Source: Limnohabitans sp. G3-2
GTDB lineage: Bacteria > Pseudomonadota > Gammaproteobacteria > Burkholderiales > Burkholderiaceae_C
Direction: 5' to 3'
Assembly (NCBI RefSeq): GCF_002778275.1
Contig: NZ_NESG01000002.1
Span: 248,001 to 312,000 of the forward strand
Length of the DNA: 64,000 bases
Made by a program: the position numbers and the translations under genes. Below the pieces are notes generated by a model that was not told the DNA's origin, did not search any database, and saw only the letters and a program-made list of their open reading frames with translations. The number at the start of each line of letters is the position of its first letter. Within the stretch, counting starts at the first letter, position 1. Of the stretch, positions 15,398 to 24,699 are shown piece after piece.

Positions 15398-16435
15398 ATG
15401 AGCGACGACAACAGCGAAAAGTCCAAAGCCCTGCAAGCCGCCCTGGCCCAGATTGAAAAACAATTCGGCAAAGGCACCATCATGCGTCTGGGCGAAGGCG
15501 AAGTCATCGCCGACATCCAGGTGGTGTCCACCGGCTCTTTGGGCCTGGACATCGCTTTGGGCGTGGGCGGCCTGCCCCGCGGCCGTGTGATCGAAATCTA
15601 CGGCCCTGAGTCTTCTGGCAAAACCACCCTGACCCTGCAAGTCATCTCCGAGATGCAGCGCCTGGGCGGCACCTGCGCCTTTGTGGACGCCGAGCATGCG
15701 CTGGACGTGCAATACGCCCAAAACCTGGGCGTCAACCTGCAAGAACTGCTGGTCAGCCAGCCCGACACCGGCGAGCAAGCGCTGGAGATCGTGGACAGCC
15801 TGGTGCGCTCTGGCGCGGTGGACCTGGTGGTCATCGACTCGGTGGCCGCCTTGACCCCAAAGGCCGAAATCGAAGGCGACATGGGCGACAGCCTGCCCGG
15901 CCTGCAAGCGCGTTTGATGAGCCAGGCGCTGCGCAAGCTGACCGCCACCATCAAGAAAACCAACTGCACCGTCATCTTCATCAACCAGATCCGCATGAAG
16001 ATCGGCGTCATGTTCGGCAGCCCCGAAACCACCACCGGTGGCAATGCCCTCAAGTTCTACGCCTCGGTCCGCTTGGACATCCGCCGCACCGGCACCATCA
16101 AGAAGGGCGACGACGCGATCGGTAACGAAACCAAAGTCAAAGTGGTCAAGAACAAAGTGGCCCCGCCCTTCAAAACGGCCGAGTTCGACATCCTGTTTGG
16201 CGAGGGCATCAGCCGCGAAGGCGAGGTCATCGACATGGGCGTGACCGCCAAGATCGTCGACAAATCGGGTGCTTGGTACGCCTACCAGGGCGAGAAGATC
16301 GGCCAAGGCCGTGACAACGCGCGCGAATTTCTGCGCGAAAACCCCGCCCTGGCCCGCGAAATCGAAAACAAGGTGCGCGAATCGCTGGGCATCCGCCTGC
16401 TGGAATCGGCGATTGCCGAGCCCAAAGGCGAATAA
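15398..16435 (+). CDS. recA: Recombinase RecA
   Basis: ATP-dependent strand-exchange protein for homologous recombination and co-protease for LexA cleavage. The 345 residues show Walker [10 protein letters not shown] at 69-77, Walker [10 protein letters not shown], the [14 protein letters not shown] segment next to loop L2, and the usual C-terminal domain. A strong AAGGAGA site stands 5-6 bases before the ATG at 15398, which is preferred over an upstream in-frame ATG. recX follows 24 bp downstream, the normal arrangement. A candidate LexA box lies upstream, consistent with SOS control. Confidence 0.99.
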   Translation: MSDDNSEKSKALQAALAQIEKQFGKGTIMRLGEGEVIADIQVVSTGSLGLDIALGVGGLPRGRVIEIYGPESSGKTTLTLQVISEMQRLGGTCAFVDAEHALDVQYAQNLGVNLQELLVSQPDTGEQALEIVDSLVRSGAVDLVVIDSVAALTPKAEIEGDMGDSLPGLQARLMSQALRKLTATIKKTNCTVIFINQIRMKIGVMFGSPETTTGGNALKFYASVRLDIRRTGTIKKGDDAIGNETKVKVVKNKVAPPFKTAEFDILFGEGISREGEVIDMGVTAKIVDKSGAWYAYQGEKIGQGRDNAREFLRENPALAREIENKVRESLGIRLLESAIAEPKGE

Positions 16436-16459
16436 CAGGCCGGTGCCCAGAGACCTCGC

Positions 16460-16918
16460 TTGAACAAGCCTGGCTTTCAACCCTCGCTCAAGGGGCGCGC
16501 TCTGCGCCTCTTGAGCCAGCGTGAACACTCGCGCACGGAGCTGGAACGCAAACTGGCCCCGCACGAGGAAGTGCCCGGCGAGCTGGCCAAAGCACTCGAC
16601 GAATTGCAGGCGCGGGACTTCATCAACGACGGGCGAGCGATTGAATCGGTGGTGCACCGCCGCGCAGGCAAACTGGGCGCGGCACGCGTCAAGCAAGAGC
16701 TGGCCGCAAAGGGTTTGTCGGGTGAGGCCGTGGCCGCCGCCATGGCGGGTTTGCGAGAGACCGAACTGGACCGCGCACTGGGCGTCTGGCGCAAAAAGTT
16801 TGGGCGCCCAGCCACTGACCCGAACGAGCGGGCCAAACAAATCCGGTTCTTATTGACCCGCGGCTTCAACGCCGAGGTGGTGCGCAAGATCGTGCAAGGC
16901 GCAGACGAAGACATTTGA
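16460..16918 (+). CDS. recX: Regulatory protein RecX
   Basis: RecX binds RecA filaments and restrains RecA activity. This 152-residue protein has the three-helix repeat layout of the family. It begins near LKGRALRLLSQREHSRTELERKL, of which the key features are the Arg/Leu-rich first helix and the SRTELERKL motif, and it ends with RFLLTRGFNAEVVRKIV. The start is a TTG at 16460. It sits 24 bp after recA, so the two are probably co-transcribed with partial attenuation. The REP-like array begins 20 bp after its stop. Confidence 0.93.
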   Translation: MNKPGFQPSLKGRALRLLSQREHSRTELERKLAPHEEVPGELAKALDELQARDFINDGRAIESVVHRRAGKLGAARVKQELAAKGLSGEAVAAAMAGLRETELDRALGVWRKKFGRPATDPNERAKQIRFLLTRGFNAEVVRKIVQGADEDI

Positions 16919-16938
16919 GCCCGAAGATCTTGCGCCCT

Positions 16939-17392
16939 TGTGGGAGGCCGCCACTGCGGCCGAATGACGGGCTTGTGGGAGGCCGCCCCTGCGGCCGAAT
17001 GGCGGGTTCAGCGGTGTGCCCTCCTTCGCGAGCAGGGGCTCGCTCCCACGCAGAGCAGCCCGAACCGGCAATGCAGGAATTTCGTGGGAGGCCGCCCCTG
17101 CGGCCGAATGGCGGGTTCAGCGGTGCCCTCATTCGCGAGCAGGGGCTCGCTCCCACGCAGAGCGCCCGAACCGGCAATGCAGGAATTTCGTGGGAGGCCG
17201 CCCCTGCGGCCGAATGGTGGGTTCAGCGGTGTCCTCATTCGCGAGCAGGGGCTCGCTCCCACGCAGAGCAGCCCGAACCGGCAATGCAGGAATTTCGTGG
17301 GAGGCCGCCCCTGCGGCCGAATGGCGGGTTCAACGGGTCATCTGCATTCGCGAGCAGGGGCTCGCTCCTACGGGGCGGGGGCTTGCTCCCAC
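16939..17392. repeat. Tandem REP-like palindrome array, about 4 units of 106-109 bp
   Basis: Four tandem units start at 16975, 17084, 17190 and 17297, with an extra half unit at 16939. Each unit holds hairpin A (head GTGGGAG, stem GGCCGC/GCGGCC around CCCCT, tail CGAAT) and, in inverted orientation, hairpin B (tail TTCG, stem GCGAGC/GCTCGC around AGGG, head CTCCCAC). The spacer between B and the next A contains CCCGAACCGGCAATGCAGG. The organisation matches REP/BIME elements of gamma- and betaproteobacteria. It lies between the convergent ends of recX and argC. No RAYT transposase is in the window. Confidence 0.93.
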
Positions 17393-17424
17393 GGGTCAGG
17401 GGCTGGCGCCACAGGGGCAGGCGC

Positions 17425-17445
17425 CAAGAACACTCTGGGAGAGTG
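17425..17445 (-). terminator. Weak hairpin terminator after argC
   Basis: 6-bp stem CACTCT/AGAGTG (17431-17436 and 17440-17445) directly after the argC stop, followed on the minus strand by TTCTT. A second perfect stem, TGGCGCC/GGCGCCA, lies just beyond. The T-run is poor. Confidence 0.4.
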
Positions 17446-17447
17446 GT

Positions 17448-18371
17448 TTACAAGCCCAGCATCAAGCCGATGTTTTGCACCGCCGCGCCACTGGCGCCTT
17501 TGCCCAAGTTGTCCAGACGGGCGATCACCACCGCTTGGCGGGCCTCTTCGTTGGCGAACACCCGGATTTCAAGCTGGTTGGTGTCGTTCAAGGCGGTGGC
17601 GTCGAGCTTGGCGTCCGCCGTGGCGGGCAACACACGGACCCAGCCACCCGCTTCTTGGCTGGCGGCGTAATGCGCCTGCAAAGCTGCGTGCAGATCGGCA
17701 CCTGTGGGTTTGCCGGGCAATGTGTCCAGATGCAAAGGCAACTGCACCAGCATGCCTTGGCGGAAATTGCCCACGGCTGGCACAAACAAAGGGCGGCAGG
17801 TCAGCCCGGTGTAGCGCATGATTTCGGGAATGTGTTTGTGCTTGAGGCCCAGAGCATAGGCTTCATACAGGGGGGCTTTGCCGGATTCGTAATCCTCGAT
17901 CATGGTTCGGCCGCCACCGGAGTAACCACTCACAGAAGGCAAACAGACCGCAAAGTCCCGCGGCATCAGGCCCGCATCCACCAATGGGCGCAAGATCGAG
18001 ATGGCGCCCGTGGCGTAACAGCCGGGATTGGCCACGCGCTGGGCTTGGCGCACTGCAGCCAACTGGTCTGCGGCCAGTTCTGGAAAGCCAAACACCCAGT
18101 CCGGGTGGCAACGGTGGGCGGTGGAGGCATCCACGATGCGGGGCTTGCGCCCGGGCAAGCTGTCGATCATGGCCACGGATTCGATGGCGGCATCGTCGTG
18201 CAGGCACAGCACCACCAAATCGGCGGCGGCCATCAACTCGCGTTTGGCTTCGGGGTCTTTGCGGCGGGCCGGGTCGATGCTGAGCACCTCGACCTGGGGC
18301 ATCAACGCCAAACGCTCACGGATTTGCAAACCTGTGGTGCCGGCTTCGCCATCGATGAATATTTTGGCCAT
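17448..18371 (-). CDS. argC: N-acetyl-gamma-glutamyl-phosphate reductase (short, type 2 form)
   Basis: Third step of arginine biosynthesis: NADPH-dependent reduction of N-acetylglutamyl 5-phosphate to the semialdehyde. At 307 residues it belongs to the shorter of the two ArgC forms. The N-terminal motif [13 protein letters not shown] is the dinucleotide-binding loop, and catalytic Cys118 lies in [18 protein letters not shown] and the HKHIPEI segment complete the active site. It is monocistronic here. Its 3' end abuts the REP-like array, and its start lies 174 bp from the divergent sucC. Confidence 0.95.
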   Translation of the reverse strand: MAKIFIDGEAGTTGLQIRERLALMPQVEVLSIDPARRKDPEAKRELMAAADLVVLCLHDDAAIESVAMIDSLPGRKPRIVDASTAHRCHPDWVFGFPELAADQLAAVRQAQRVANPGCYATGAISILRPLVDAGLMPRDFAVCLPSVSGYSGGGRTMIEDYESGKAPLYEAYALGLKHKHIPEIMRYTGLTCRPLFVPAVGNFRQGMLVQLPLHLDTLPGKPTGADLHAALQAHYAASQEAGGWVRVLPATADAKLDATALNDTNQLEIRVFANEEARQAVVIARLDNLGKGASGAAVQNIGLMLGL

Positions 18372-18545
18372 GGGTATTACTTCCTCAATGATTCAGGTTC
18401 TCAGCGTCAAGTCAATGTAAGACGCAAGGATCAGGATTGGTGCATTGCAGCATGATACAGTCGCAGGCTGCAGTGTCCAGAGCCTACTGGCGGATGAATC
18501 ACCCCAGCGGACCGGTCAATCAACTACCCTCTGAGAGAAGACCTC

Positions 18546-19706
<1,161 letters not shown>

Positions 19707-19759
19707 TGACTTTGCAGGACGGCGCCCACGCTGCCGTCAGCAACTGATTAGGAACAAAC

Positions 19760-20656
19760 ATGTCCATCTACATCAACAAAGACACCAAAGTCATCACGCA
19801 AGGCATCACCGGCAAAACCGGTCAATTCCACACTGAGAAGTGCCAGGAATACGCGAACGGCAAAAACTGCTTCGTCGCGGGTGTGAACCCCAAGAAGGCG
19901 GGCGAGTCCATCTTCAACATCCCGATTTATTCCACCGTCAAGGAAGCCGCCACCCAAACGGGCGCCACCGTGTCTGTGATTTACGTGCCACCCGCAGGTG
20001 CTGCGGCGGCGATCTGGGAAGCGGTGGAAGCCGACCTGGACCTGGCCATTTGCATCACCGAAGGCATTCCAGTGCGCGACATGCTCGAAGTGCGCAACAA
20101 AATGAAGGCCAAAGAAGCGGCTGGCGGCAAGCGCACTTTGCTGCTGGGCCCCAACTGCCCCGGCCTGATCACCCCTGACGAAATCAAGATCGGCATCATG
20201 CCCGGTCACATCCACCGCAAAGGCCGCATCGGCGTGGTGTCCCGTTCGGGCACTTTGACCTATGAAGCCGTGGCGATGTTGACCGAAGTCGGTTTGGGCC
20301 AGTCCAGCGCCGTCGGTATCGGTGGCGACCCGATCAACGGTTTGAAGCACATCGACGTGATGAAGGCTTTCAACGACGATCCAGACACCGACGCCGTGAT
20401 CATGATCGGTGAAATCGGGGGTCCAGACGAAGCCGAAGCGGCGCAATGGTGCAAGGCCAACATGAAGAAGCCGATTGTGGGCTTCATCGCCGGTGTGACT
20501 GCCCCTCCCGGCAAGCGCATGGGTCATGCCGGTGCCTTGATCTCTGGCGGCGCCGATACGGCCGATGCCAAACTGGCCATCATGGAAGAGTGCGGCTTCA
20601 TCGTCACACGCAACCCCTCTGAGTTGGGCAAATTGCTCAAGGCCCAGCTGAAATAA
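19760..20656 (+). CDS. sucD: Succinyl-CoA synthetase alpha subunit
   Basis: Alpha subunit that binds CoA and carries the phosphohistidine. The 298-residue protein starts MSIYINKDTKVITQGITGKTG. It has the CoA-binding Rossmann fold, NCPGLITP at the succinate end, and the phosphorylated His256 in GHAGALISGG. A GGAAC site precedes the ATG at 19760. It is co-directional with sucC and ends upstream of a strong hairpin terminator. Confidence 0.98.
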   Translation: MSIYINKDTKVITQGITGKTGQFHTEKCQEYANGKNCFVAGVNPKKAGESIFNIPIYSTVKEAATQTGATVSVIYVPPAGAAAAIWEAVEADLDLAICITEGIPVRDMLEVRNKMKAKEAAGGKRTLLLGPNCPGLITPDEIKIGIMPGHIHRKGRIGVVSRSGTLTYEAVAMLTEVGLGQSSAVGIGGDPINGLKHIDVMKAFNDDPDTDAVIMIGEIGGPDEAEAAQWCKANMKKPIVGFIAGVTAPPGKRMGHAGALISGGADTADAKLAIMEECGFIVTRNPSELGKLLKAQLK

Positions 20657-20720
20657 TCAGGGTTAACCCTCGGGCATAAAGCCCGTCCCCTGAACAAGGC
20701 TGTGGTTTGCCACAATAGCC

Positions 20721-20761
20721 AAGCCGGATGTCCTACAGGACAATCCGGCTTTTCGTTTTTT
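20721..20761 (+). terminator. Rho-independent terminator between sucCD and the TerC gene
   Basis: Stem AAGCCGGAT/ATCCGGCTT (20721-20729 and 20743-20751) extended inward by TCC/GGA, followed by TTTTCGTTTTTT. It ends 44 bp before the terC start. It most simply ends sucCD transcription, but an attenuator role for terC is possible. Confidence 0.85.
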
Positions 20762-20805
20762 GAACTCATGTTTCGCCGAACCCGCGTCGGCGACTAAGGA
20801 ACACT

Positions 20806-21522
20806 GTGGAAGAATTTCTGACCCCTACTTTTTGGTTTGCCGTCGGGCAGATCATCATGATCGACATCCTGCTGGGTGGCGACAACGCTGTGGTGATCGC
20901 GCTGGCTTGCCGCCAGTTGCCTGACCACCAACGCACCAAAGGCATCATGTGGGGCACCGCCGGCGCCATCGTCTTGCGCGTCATCCTGATCTTTTTCGCG
21001 CTCACCCTGTTGGCGATTCCCTTCCTCAAGTTTGTCGGGGCGTTGTTGCTCATCTGGATTGGTGTGAAACTGCTCACCCCCGATGAAGACGACGACCACA
21101 GCAACATCCAGGGCAGCGACAAACTCTGGGGCGCGGTCAAAACCGTGATCATTGCCGACTTGGTGATGAGTGTGGACAACGTGATCGCCATCGCCGGTGC
21201 CGCTCAGACCTCGGGCAACGCCGACCACCAAATGCCTTTGGTCATCTTCGGCCTTCTGGTCAGCATCCCGATCATCGTCTGGGGCAGCCAGCTGGTGCTC
21301 AAACTCATGGACCGTTTCCCGATCATCATCACCGCCGGCGGCATGCTGCTGGGCTGGATTGCCGGCACCATGATCCAGACCGACCCGGGTCTGGTGGCTT
21401 ACCTGCCACAAGACAAAGCTTGGGGCTACGGCTTGGGCATTGCGGGTGCGTTGCTGGTGCTGGCCCTGGGTAAAGTGATCATGGCCCGCCGCACGTCCAA
21501 CGCCGAAGACGCCGCCGTTTGA
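20806..21522 (+). CDS. TerC family integral membrane protein
   Basis: Polytopic inner-membrane protein of 238 residues. The family is implicated in metal-ion (notably manganese) efflux and tellurite resistance. Family features are the acidic intramembrane motif DILLGGDNAVVIALA at about residues 19-33, its second-half counterpart DLVMSVDNVIAIAGA, and seven or so hydrophobic helices split by a charged loop (LTPDEDDDHSN). Both Asp-Asn pairs typical of the metal site are present. Translation starts at GTG 20806 with TAAGGA six bases upstream. It is preceded by a terminator-like hairpin; TerC genes are often controlled by manganese riboswitches, but I could not recognise one here. Confidence 0.9.
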   Translation: MEEFLTPTFWFAVGQIIMIDILLGGDNAVVIALACRQLPDHQRTKGIMWGTAGAIVLRVILIFFALTLLAIPFLKFVGALLLIWIGVKLLTPDEDDDHSNIQGSDKLWGAVKTVIIADLVMSVDNVIAIAGAAQTSGNADHQMPLVIFGLLVSIPIIVWGSQLVLKLMDRFPIIITAGGMLLGWIAGTMIQTDPGLVAYLPQDKAWGYGLGIAGALLVLALGKVIMARRTSNAEDAAV

Positions 21523-21588
21523 TCCTAAAGTAGGCATTTGGTGGGTGAATGATTTACCATCGAATGCCCTGCGAAAGGAAACCAATCC

Positions 21589-22071
21589 ATGACAAAAAAT
21601 CAACAAGGTTTGACACTGATCGAGCTGATGATCGTGATCGCGGTCATCGGCATCCTGGGTGCATTGGCTTTGCCCGCTTACCAGGATTACGCCATCCGGG
21701 CCAAAGTGTCTGAAATGCTTTTGGCCGCCAATGGTTGCAAAACAGCCGTCAACGAGGCCATCAGCTCGTCGGCCGATGCCAATGTGTCTGCCGCTTTGCC
21801 CACCGTCTGCGACAGCCAGGCCAGCAAGTACGTGGCCAGTGTGGCGGTCAACGGCAACGGTGTGATCACGGTGGTGGGCCAGCACAGTGCACTGCGTGGC
21901 AGCACCAGTGCTTCGGCCAACGCCATTGCGCTGACCCCGCTGCAAACGGGTGACACCCCCGTCAACGGCAGCACCGATGGCGGCAAAACCATTTCGGGCT
22001 GGCGCTGCGGGCCAGCCAGCAGCAATGGTTTGCCCGTGAAGTACCTGCCCGCTTCGTGCAAAGCGTCCTGA
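21589..22071 (+). CDS. pilA: Type IV major pilin / prepilin (PilA/PilE-like)
   Basis: Structural pilin subunit assembled into type IV pili for twitching, adhesion or DNA uptake. The leader MTKNQQG is followed by [27 protein letters not shown], here noted for its landmarks: prepilin peptidase cleavage after Gly7, Glu at mature position 5, and the hydrophobic N-terminal helix. At 160 residues it has major-pilin size. Two C-terminal cysteines (WRCGP and PASCKAS) should form the disulfide-bonded D-region, and the last residue is serine. A strong terminator follows, then a PglL/TfpO-like glycosyltransferase, which suggests pilin glycosylation. Confidence 0.9.
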   Translation: MTKNQQGLTLIELMIVIAVIGILGALALPAYQDYAIRAKVSEMLLAANGCKTAVNEAISSSADANVSAALPTVCDSQASKYVASVAVNGNGVITVVGQHSALRGSTSASANAIALTPLQTGDTPVNGSTDGGKTISGWRCGPASSNGLPVKYLPASCKAS

Positions 22072-22089
22072 TCTTGTTCCGCCTGTCCA

Positions 22090-22117
22090 ACGCCCTGCTC
22101 AAACCAGGGCGTTTTTC
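22090..22117 (+). terminator. Rho-independent terminator after pilA
   Basis: Stem AACGCCCTG/CAGGGCGTT (22090-22098 and 22106-22114) followed by a T-run ending at 22117. It lies 15 bp before the next start codon, so the downstream ligase may be expressed at a lower level by read-through. Confidence 0.85.
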
Positions 22118-22131
22118 ATGGTGATGCCCGC

Positions 22132-23616
22132 ATGCTGAGTCGCCCCGCACAGCGCACCGCACGCCAAAAGCCCTCGCTGCTGCAAAGCCTGCTGTGGGGG
22201 CTGCTGCTGGTGCTGCCATGGGTGGCGCCGTGGTCGCCCGGGCCGCAAGCCAATACGGTGCCCCTGCTCGTCAGCTGGGCTTGCATTGGATTGCTGTGGG
22301 TCCTTGGGCAAAGCCTGCAAACCATCGACATCGCCCGGGCCTGGGCCATCGCGGCCTTGGTGAGCAGCGCCATGGGGCTCGTCCAATACTTTGGGGCGGC
22401 CGAGGGTTTTAGCCCCTGGTTGCATGTCGCGGCTCTGGGTGAGGCGAACGCCAACTTGCGCCAGCGCAACCAGCTGGCCACCTTGCTGGCCATCGGCATC
22501 TTGGCGGTGCTGTGGTGGCAAGCGCATGGGCTCAGAACCAGGCACGCGCTGTGGATGTTGGCCCTTTTGGCTGTGGGCAATGCCGCCACGTCCTCGCGCA
22601 CCGGATTGCTGCACATGCTGCTGGTTTGTGGTTTGGTCGTGTTTTGGTCATTCCGCGCTCGGCTTCCAACCCACAGGCTGTCGGCCCGTTTGGGCTTGGG
22701 GGCCTTGGCGATCTATTTGCTGGCCAACTGGCTACTGCCTTGGTGCCTGAGTTGGGTGTCTGGGCAGGCTGTCGTCGACGCGGTGACGCGGATGGGCCAC
22801 AACGAAGGCTGCGGCAGCCGGCGCGTGCTCTGGGCCAACGTGCTGGAGCTGATCGCCCAAAAACCCTGGGCGGGTTGGGGCTGGGGTGAACTCAAATACG
22901 CGCACTACATCACCGCCTATGACGGCAGTCCCGAGAACAGGTTCTGTGACATTTTGGGCAACGCCCACAACTTGCCCTTGCACCTGGCGGTCACGCTGGG
23001 CGTCCCGTTCACGGTCCTTTTGGCTTGGGTTTTGCTGGCCGCAGTCGCCAAGTCCAAACCGTGGGCCTGCACCAAGCCCACCCAGCAATTGGCATGGGCG
23101 GTACTGGCCGTGATCGGTTTGCACAGCCTGCTGGAGTTTCCGCTTTGGTATGGGCCGTTCCAGATGGCCGTTTTTCTGTGCGGCTGGCTGCTGCTGCGGC
23201 CAGACAAAGGCATCGGGGCTGAAGCCTCACGGGGTCTTCAACTGTTGGGTGGTCTGGTGTTGCTGATCGCTTGCATGGTGGCGGCAGATTACGCCCGTGC
23301 ACGCCAAATTTACATGCCCGCCACGCAACGCTGGGCGGTGTGGCGTGACGATCCATGGGCGGTGTCCCGCAGCAGTTGGTTTTTCAAGCGTGCGGGCACC
23401 TTTGCCGAACTGACCACCACCCCCATCACACCAGAAAATGCCGCATGGGTGCTGGCCACCAGCCAGGAGATGCTGCACTACTCGCCCGAGGCCAAAGTGG
23501 TGCGCCAGCTGATTTTGAGTGCCCACAGGCTGGGCCGGCAAGATTTGGTGGACTTGCATGCCGCCCGGTGGCAAGCGGCTTTTCCTTCAGAGCCACTGCC
23601 CGGTCACAAGCTCTGA
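22132..23616 (+). CDS. PglL/TfpO-type O-oligosaccharyltransferase (Wzy_C family)
   Basis: Polytopic inner-membrane protein of 494 residues, with about 11-12 hydrophobic segments. Features of the O-antigen ligase/pilin oligosaccharyltransferase family are NANLRQRNQLATLLAIGIL (about residues 105-123), the periplasmic loop with GCGSRRVLW and WAGWGWGEL, HNLPLHLAVTLGVP, and the HSLLEFPLWYGPFQMA segment characteristic of the Wzy_C_2 domain. These enzymes move lipid-linked glycan onto Ser/Thr of pilins and other exported proteins. Its position directly after a pilin whose last residue is serine fits a TfpO-like role (inference). No glycan-assembly genes are nearby. Confidence 0.85.
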   Translation: MLSRPAQRTARQKPSLLQSLLWGLLLVLPWVAPWSPGPQANTVPLLVSWACIGLLWVLGQSLQTIDIARAWAIAALVSSAMGLVQYFGAAEGFSPWLHVAALGEANANLRQRNQLATLLAIGILAVLWWQAHGLRTRHALWMLALLAVGNAATSSRTGLLHMLLVCGLVVFWSFRARLPTHRLSARLGLGALAIYLLANWLLPWCLSWVSGQAVVDAVTRMGHNEGCGSRRVLWANVLELIAQKPWAGWGWGELKYAHYITAYDGSPENRFCDILGNAHNLPLHLAVTLGVPFTVLLAWVLLAAVAKSKPWACTKPTQQLAWAVLAVIGLHSLLEFPLWYGPFQMAVFLCGWLLLRPDKGIGAEASRGLQLLGGLVLLIACMVAADYARARQIYMPATQRWAVWRDDPWAVSRSSWFFKRAGTFAELTTTPITPENAAWVLATSQEMLHYSPEAKVVRQLILSAHRLGRQDLVDLHAARWQAAFPSEPLPGHKL

Positions 23617-23735
23617 GGTGGGTGCGTCACCGTGCGCCACCAGCACCAGCATCCAACCAAAGATTCACCGCACCCAAGCAGAGCCGGTTGATGTCTCTGA
23701 GCGGGCAGCATGGGTGTTGGACTCCAGCGGGCCAT

Positions 23736-23779
23736 GAAAAACACCCCAAAGGTTGGATTGGTGTCCAACTTTTGGGGTG
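23736..23779 (-). terminator. Terminator downstream of the outer-membrane protein gene
   Basis: Long inverted repeat: CACCCCAAA (23742-23750) with GTTGGA, pairing with TCCAAC and TTTGGGGTG (ending 23779), one mismatch, 6-base loop. On the minus strand it is followed by GTTTTTC, fitting termination of the gene at 23821-24357. It is not followed by Ts on the plus strand. Confidence 0.8.
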
Positions 23780-23820
23780 CAGTTCACGCAGGTGGTTTTT
23801 TATGGTGAAAGACGCGGTGC

Positions 23821-24357
23821 TTAGAACTTGAACCCAACGCCGACTGTGAAGCCGTTCACCTTGATACCGTCCTTGCTGAAATAATGCATGTAGTCGGCAT
23901 TCAATGAGGTGCTTGGGTTGATCGCATAACTCAAGCCTGCACCATAAGAAAAACCGCTGTCTCTGTAAGTCTCAGACCCTAGGCCAGGAACAGAGAGGGT
24001 TCCTTTGACACGCGCAAAACCAACACGACCAAACATCTCAACATCGTCATTGAGCTTCACCTTGGGCTTCAGGTACAGGCCCACAGCATTGTCAATTTCG
24101 AGTTTTGCTTCCGTTGCGACCCCATCAACTTTGACCGTCGCGTCGCTCATTCCAAAAGCAGCCATGCCCTCCACTGCCAAATTGGGGTTGAGTTCATAGC
24201 CAAGGAAGCCGCGCAATGCCGAAGGTGAGGCCTTGCCGACTTCACCGTCGCCGGTAATTTTGGCCCTTGTGGTGGTGTAGCCCACTTCGCCGTAAATCTG
24301 TGCTTGCGCAGCAACAGAGGCCAAAGCAATGGCTGCGGTGATTGCAAACTTTTTCAT
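23821..24357 (-). CDS. Small outer-membrane beta-barrel protein (OmpA/Ail-like porin family)
   Basis: A 178-residue exported protein. The signal peptide MKKFAITAAIALASVAAQA is followed by a mature domain of alternating amphipathic strands (IYGEVGYTTT, LRGFLGYELN, GVGFKF at the end). The terminal Phe after an aromatic/hydrophobic pattern is the outer-membrane assembly signal. Size and strand count suggest an eight-stranded barrel. The ATG at 24357 is fixed by the signal peptide and the AAGGAGC Shine-Dalgarno 5 bases upstream. That site is locked in a perfect hairpin, suggesting translational control. The gene and its upstream region are more AT-rich than the neighbours. Its function is unknown. 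Confidence 0.88.
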   Translation of the reverse strand: MKKFAITAAIALASVAAQAQIYGEVGYTTTRAKITGDGEVGKASPSALRGFLGYELNPNLAVEGMAAFGMSDATVKVDGVATEAKLEIDNAVGLYLKPKVKLNDDVEMFGRVGFARVKGTLSVPGLGSETYRDSGFSYGAGLSYAINPSTSLNADYMHYFSKDGIKVNGFTVGVGFKF

Positions 24358-24362
24358 ACAAA

Positions 24363-24388
24363 GCTCCTTTAAAAAATGAAAAAGGAGC
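24363..24388 (-). promoter_or_regulatory. Hairpin sequestering the Shine-Dalgarno of the outer-membrane protein gene
   Basis: Perfect 8-bp arms (24363-24370 and 24381-24388) around a 10-base A/T-rich loop. In the minus-strand mRNA the arms read GCUCCUUU and AAAGGAGC, the second being the ribosome-binding site 5 bases before AUG. It may act as an RNA thermometer or translational switch. Confidence 0.6.
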
Positions 24389-24699
24389 ACATTGTATTGC
24401 ACATTTATAAATATAAATACTTACATCGGGTCAATAAAAGAGCCTGTTTGACCAACAAGAACGTTTTGGGAATCAATGCTTTCTCAACCGGTTAGCAAGC
24501 CGCCCGCTGAGATGACGGGGAACATCGACCGCTTTTCTCCCAGACAAAGCGGGCATTCCCTGGGCACTTGGCCTTTTCGCCCGACCCGTGACGGCCAAGC
24601 AGATCCATGCTGTCTCAGACGCCATGCCTGCCCATGCGTGGGACAGAAATGGGACAAAACCTCAATCTGAGAGAGGCACCATCATTGATTTGTTAGCGT
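24389..24699. other. AT-rich upstream region of the outer-membrane protein gene, otherwise empty
   Basis: Intergenic DNA between the outer-membrane protein start and the moaC stop. The left part holds the promoter listed at 24404-24434. The rest (about 24440-24699) has a 64-codon plus-strand frame at 24476-24670 with no ribosome-binding site and no recognisable protein. I see no RNA gene. Confidence 0.5.
24404..24434 (-). promoter_or_regulatory. Sigma-70-like promoter of the outer-membrane protein gene
   Basis: On the minus strand TTGACC (24434-24429) is followed after 19 bases by TATAAA (24409-24404). The start point would lie near 24397, so the SD hairpin is fully within the leader. A later TACAAT (24396-24391) is a competing -10, which would start transcription inside the hairpin. 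Confidence 0.45.

Noticed and set aside
16939-17392. Array considered as a CRISPR
   Set aside because: Units consist of long conserved palindromes and nearly identical spacers, with no cas genes; this is a REP/BIME-type array.
16915-18455. Long open frames reading through the REP-like array toward argC
   Set aside because: They translate the repeat into periodic Arg/Gly/Ala peptides and run antisense to argC; they are artefacts of GC-rich repeats.
18372-18545. Possible promoter for sucC
   Set aside because: Only a TACAGT-like -10 without a matching -35 at an acceptable distance was found, so no site is called.
24476-24670. 64-codon plus-strand frame upstream of moaC, and an overlapping frame from 24588 resembling the start of a tyrosine integrase
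   Set aside because: No ribosome-binding site, no conserved motif beyond a short LTAKQI-like stretch, and it runs into moaC antisense. Too weak to call an integrase remnant.
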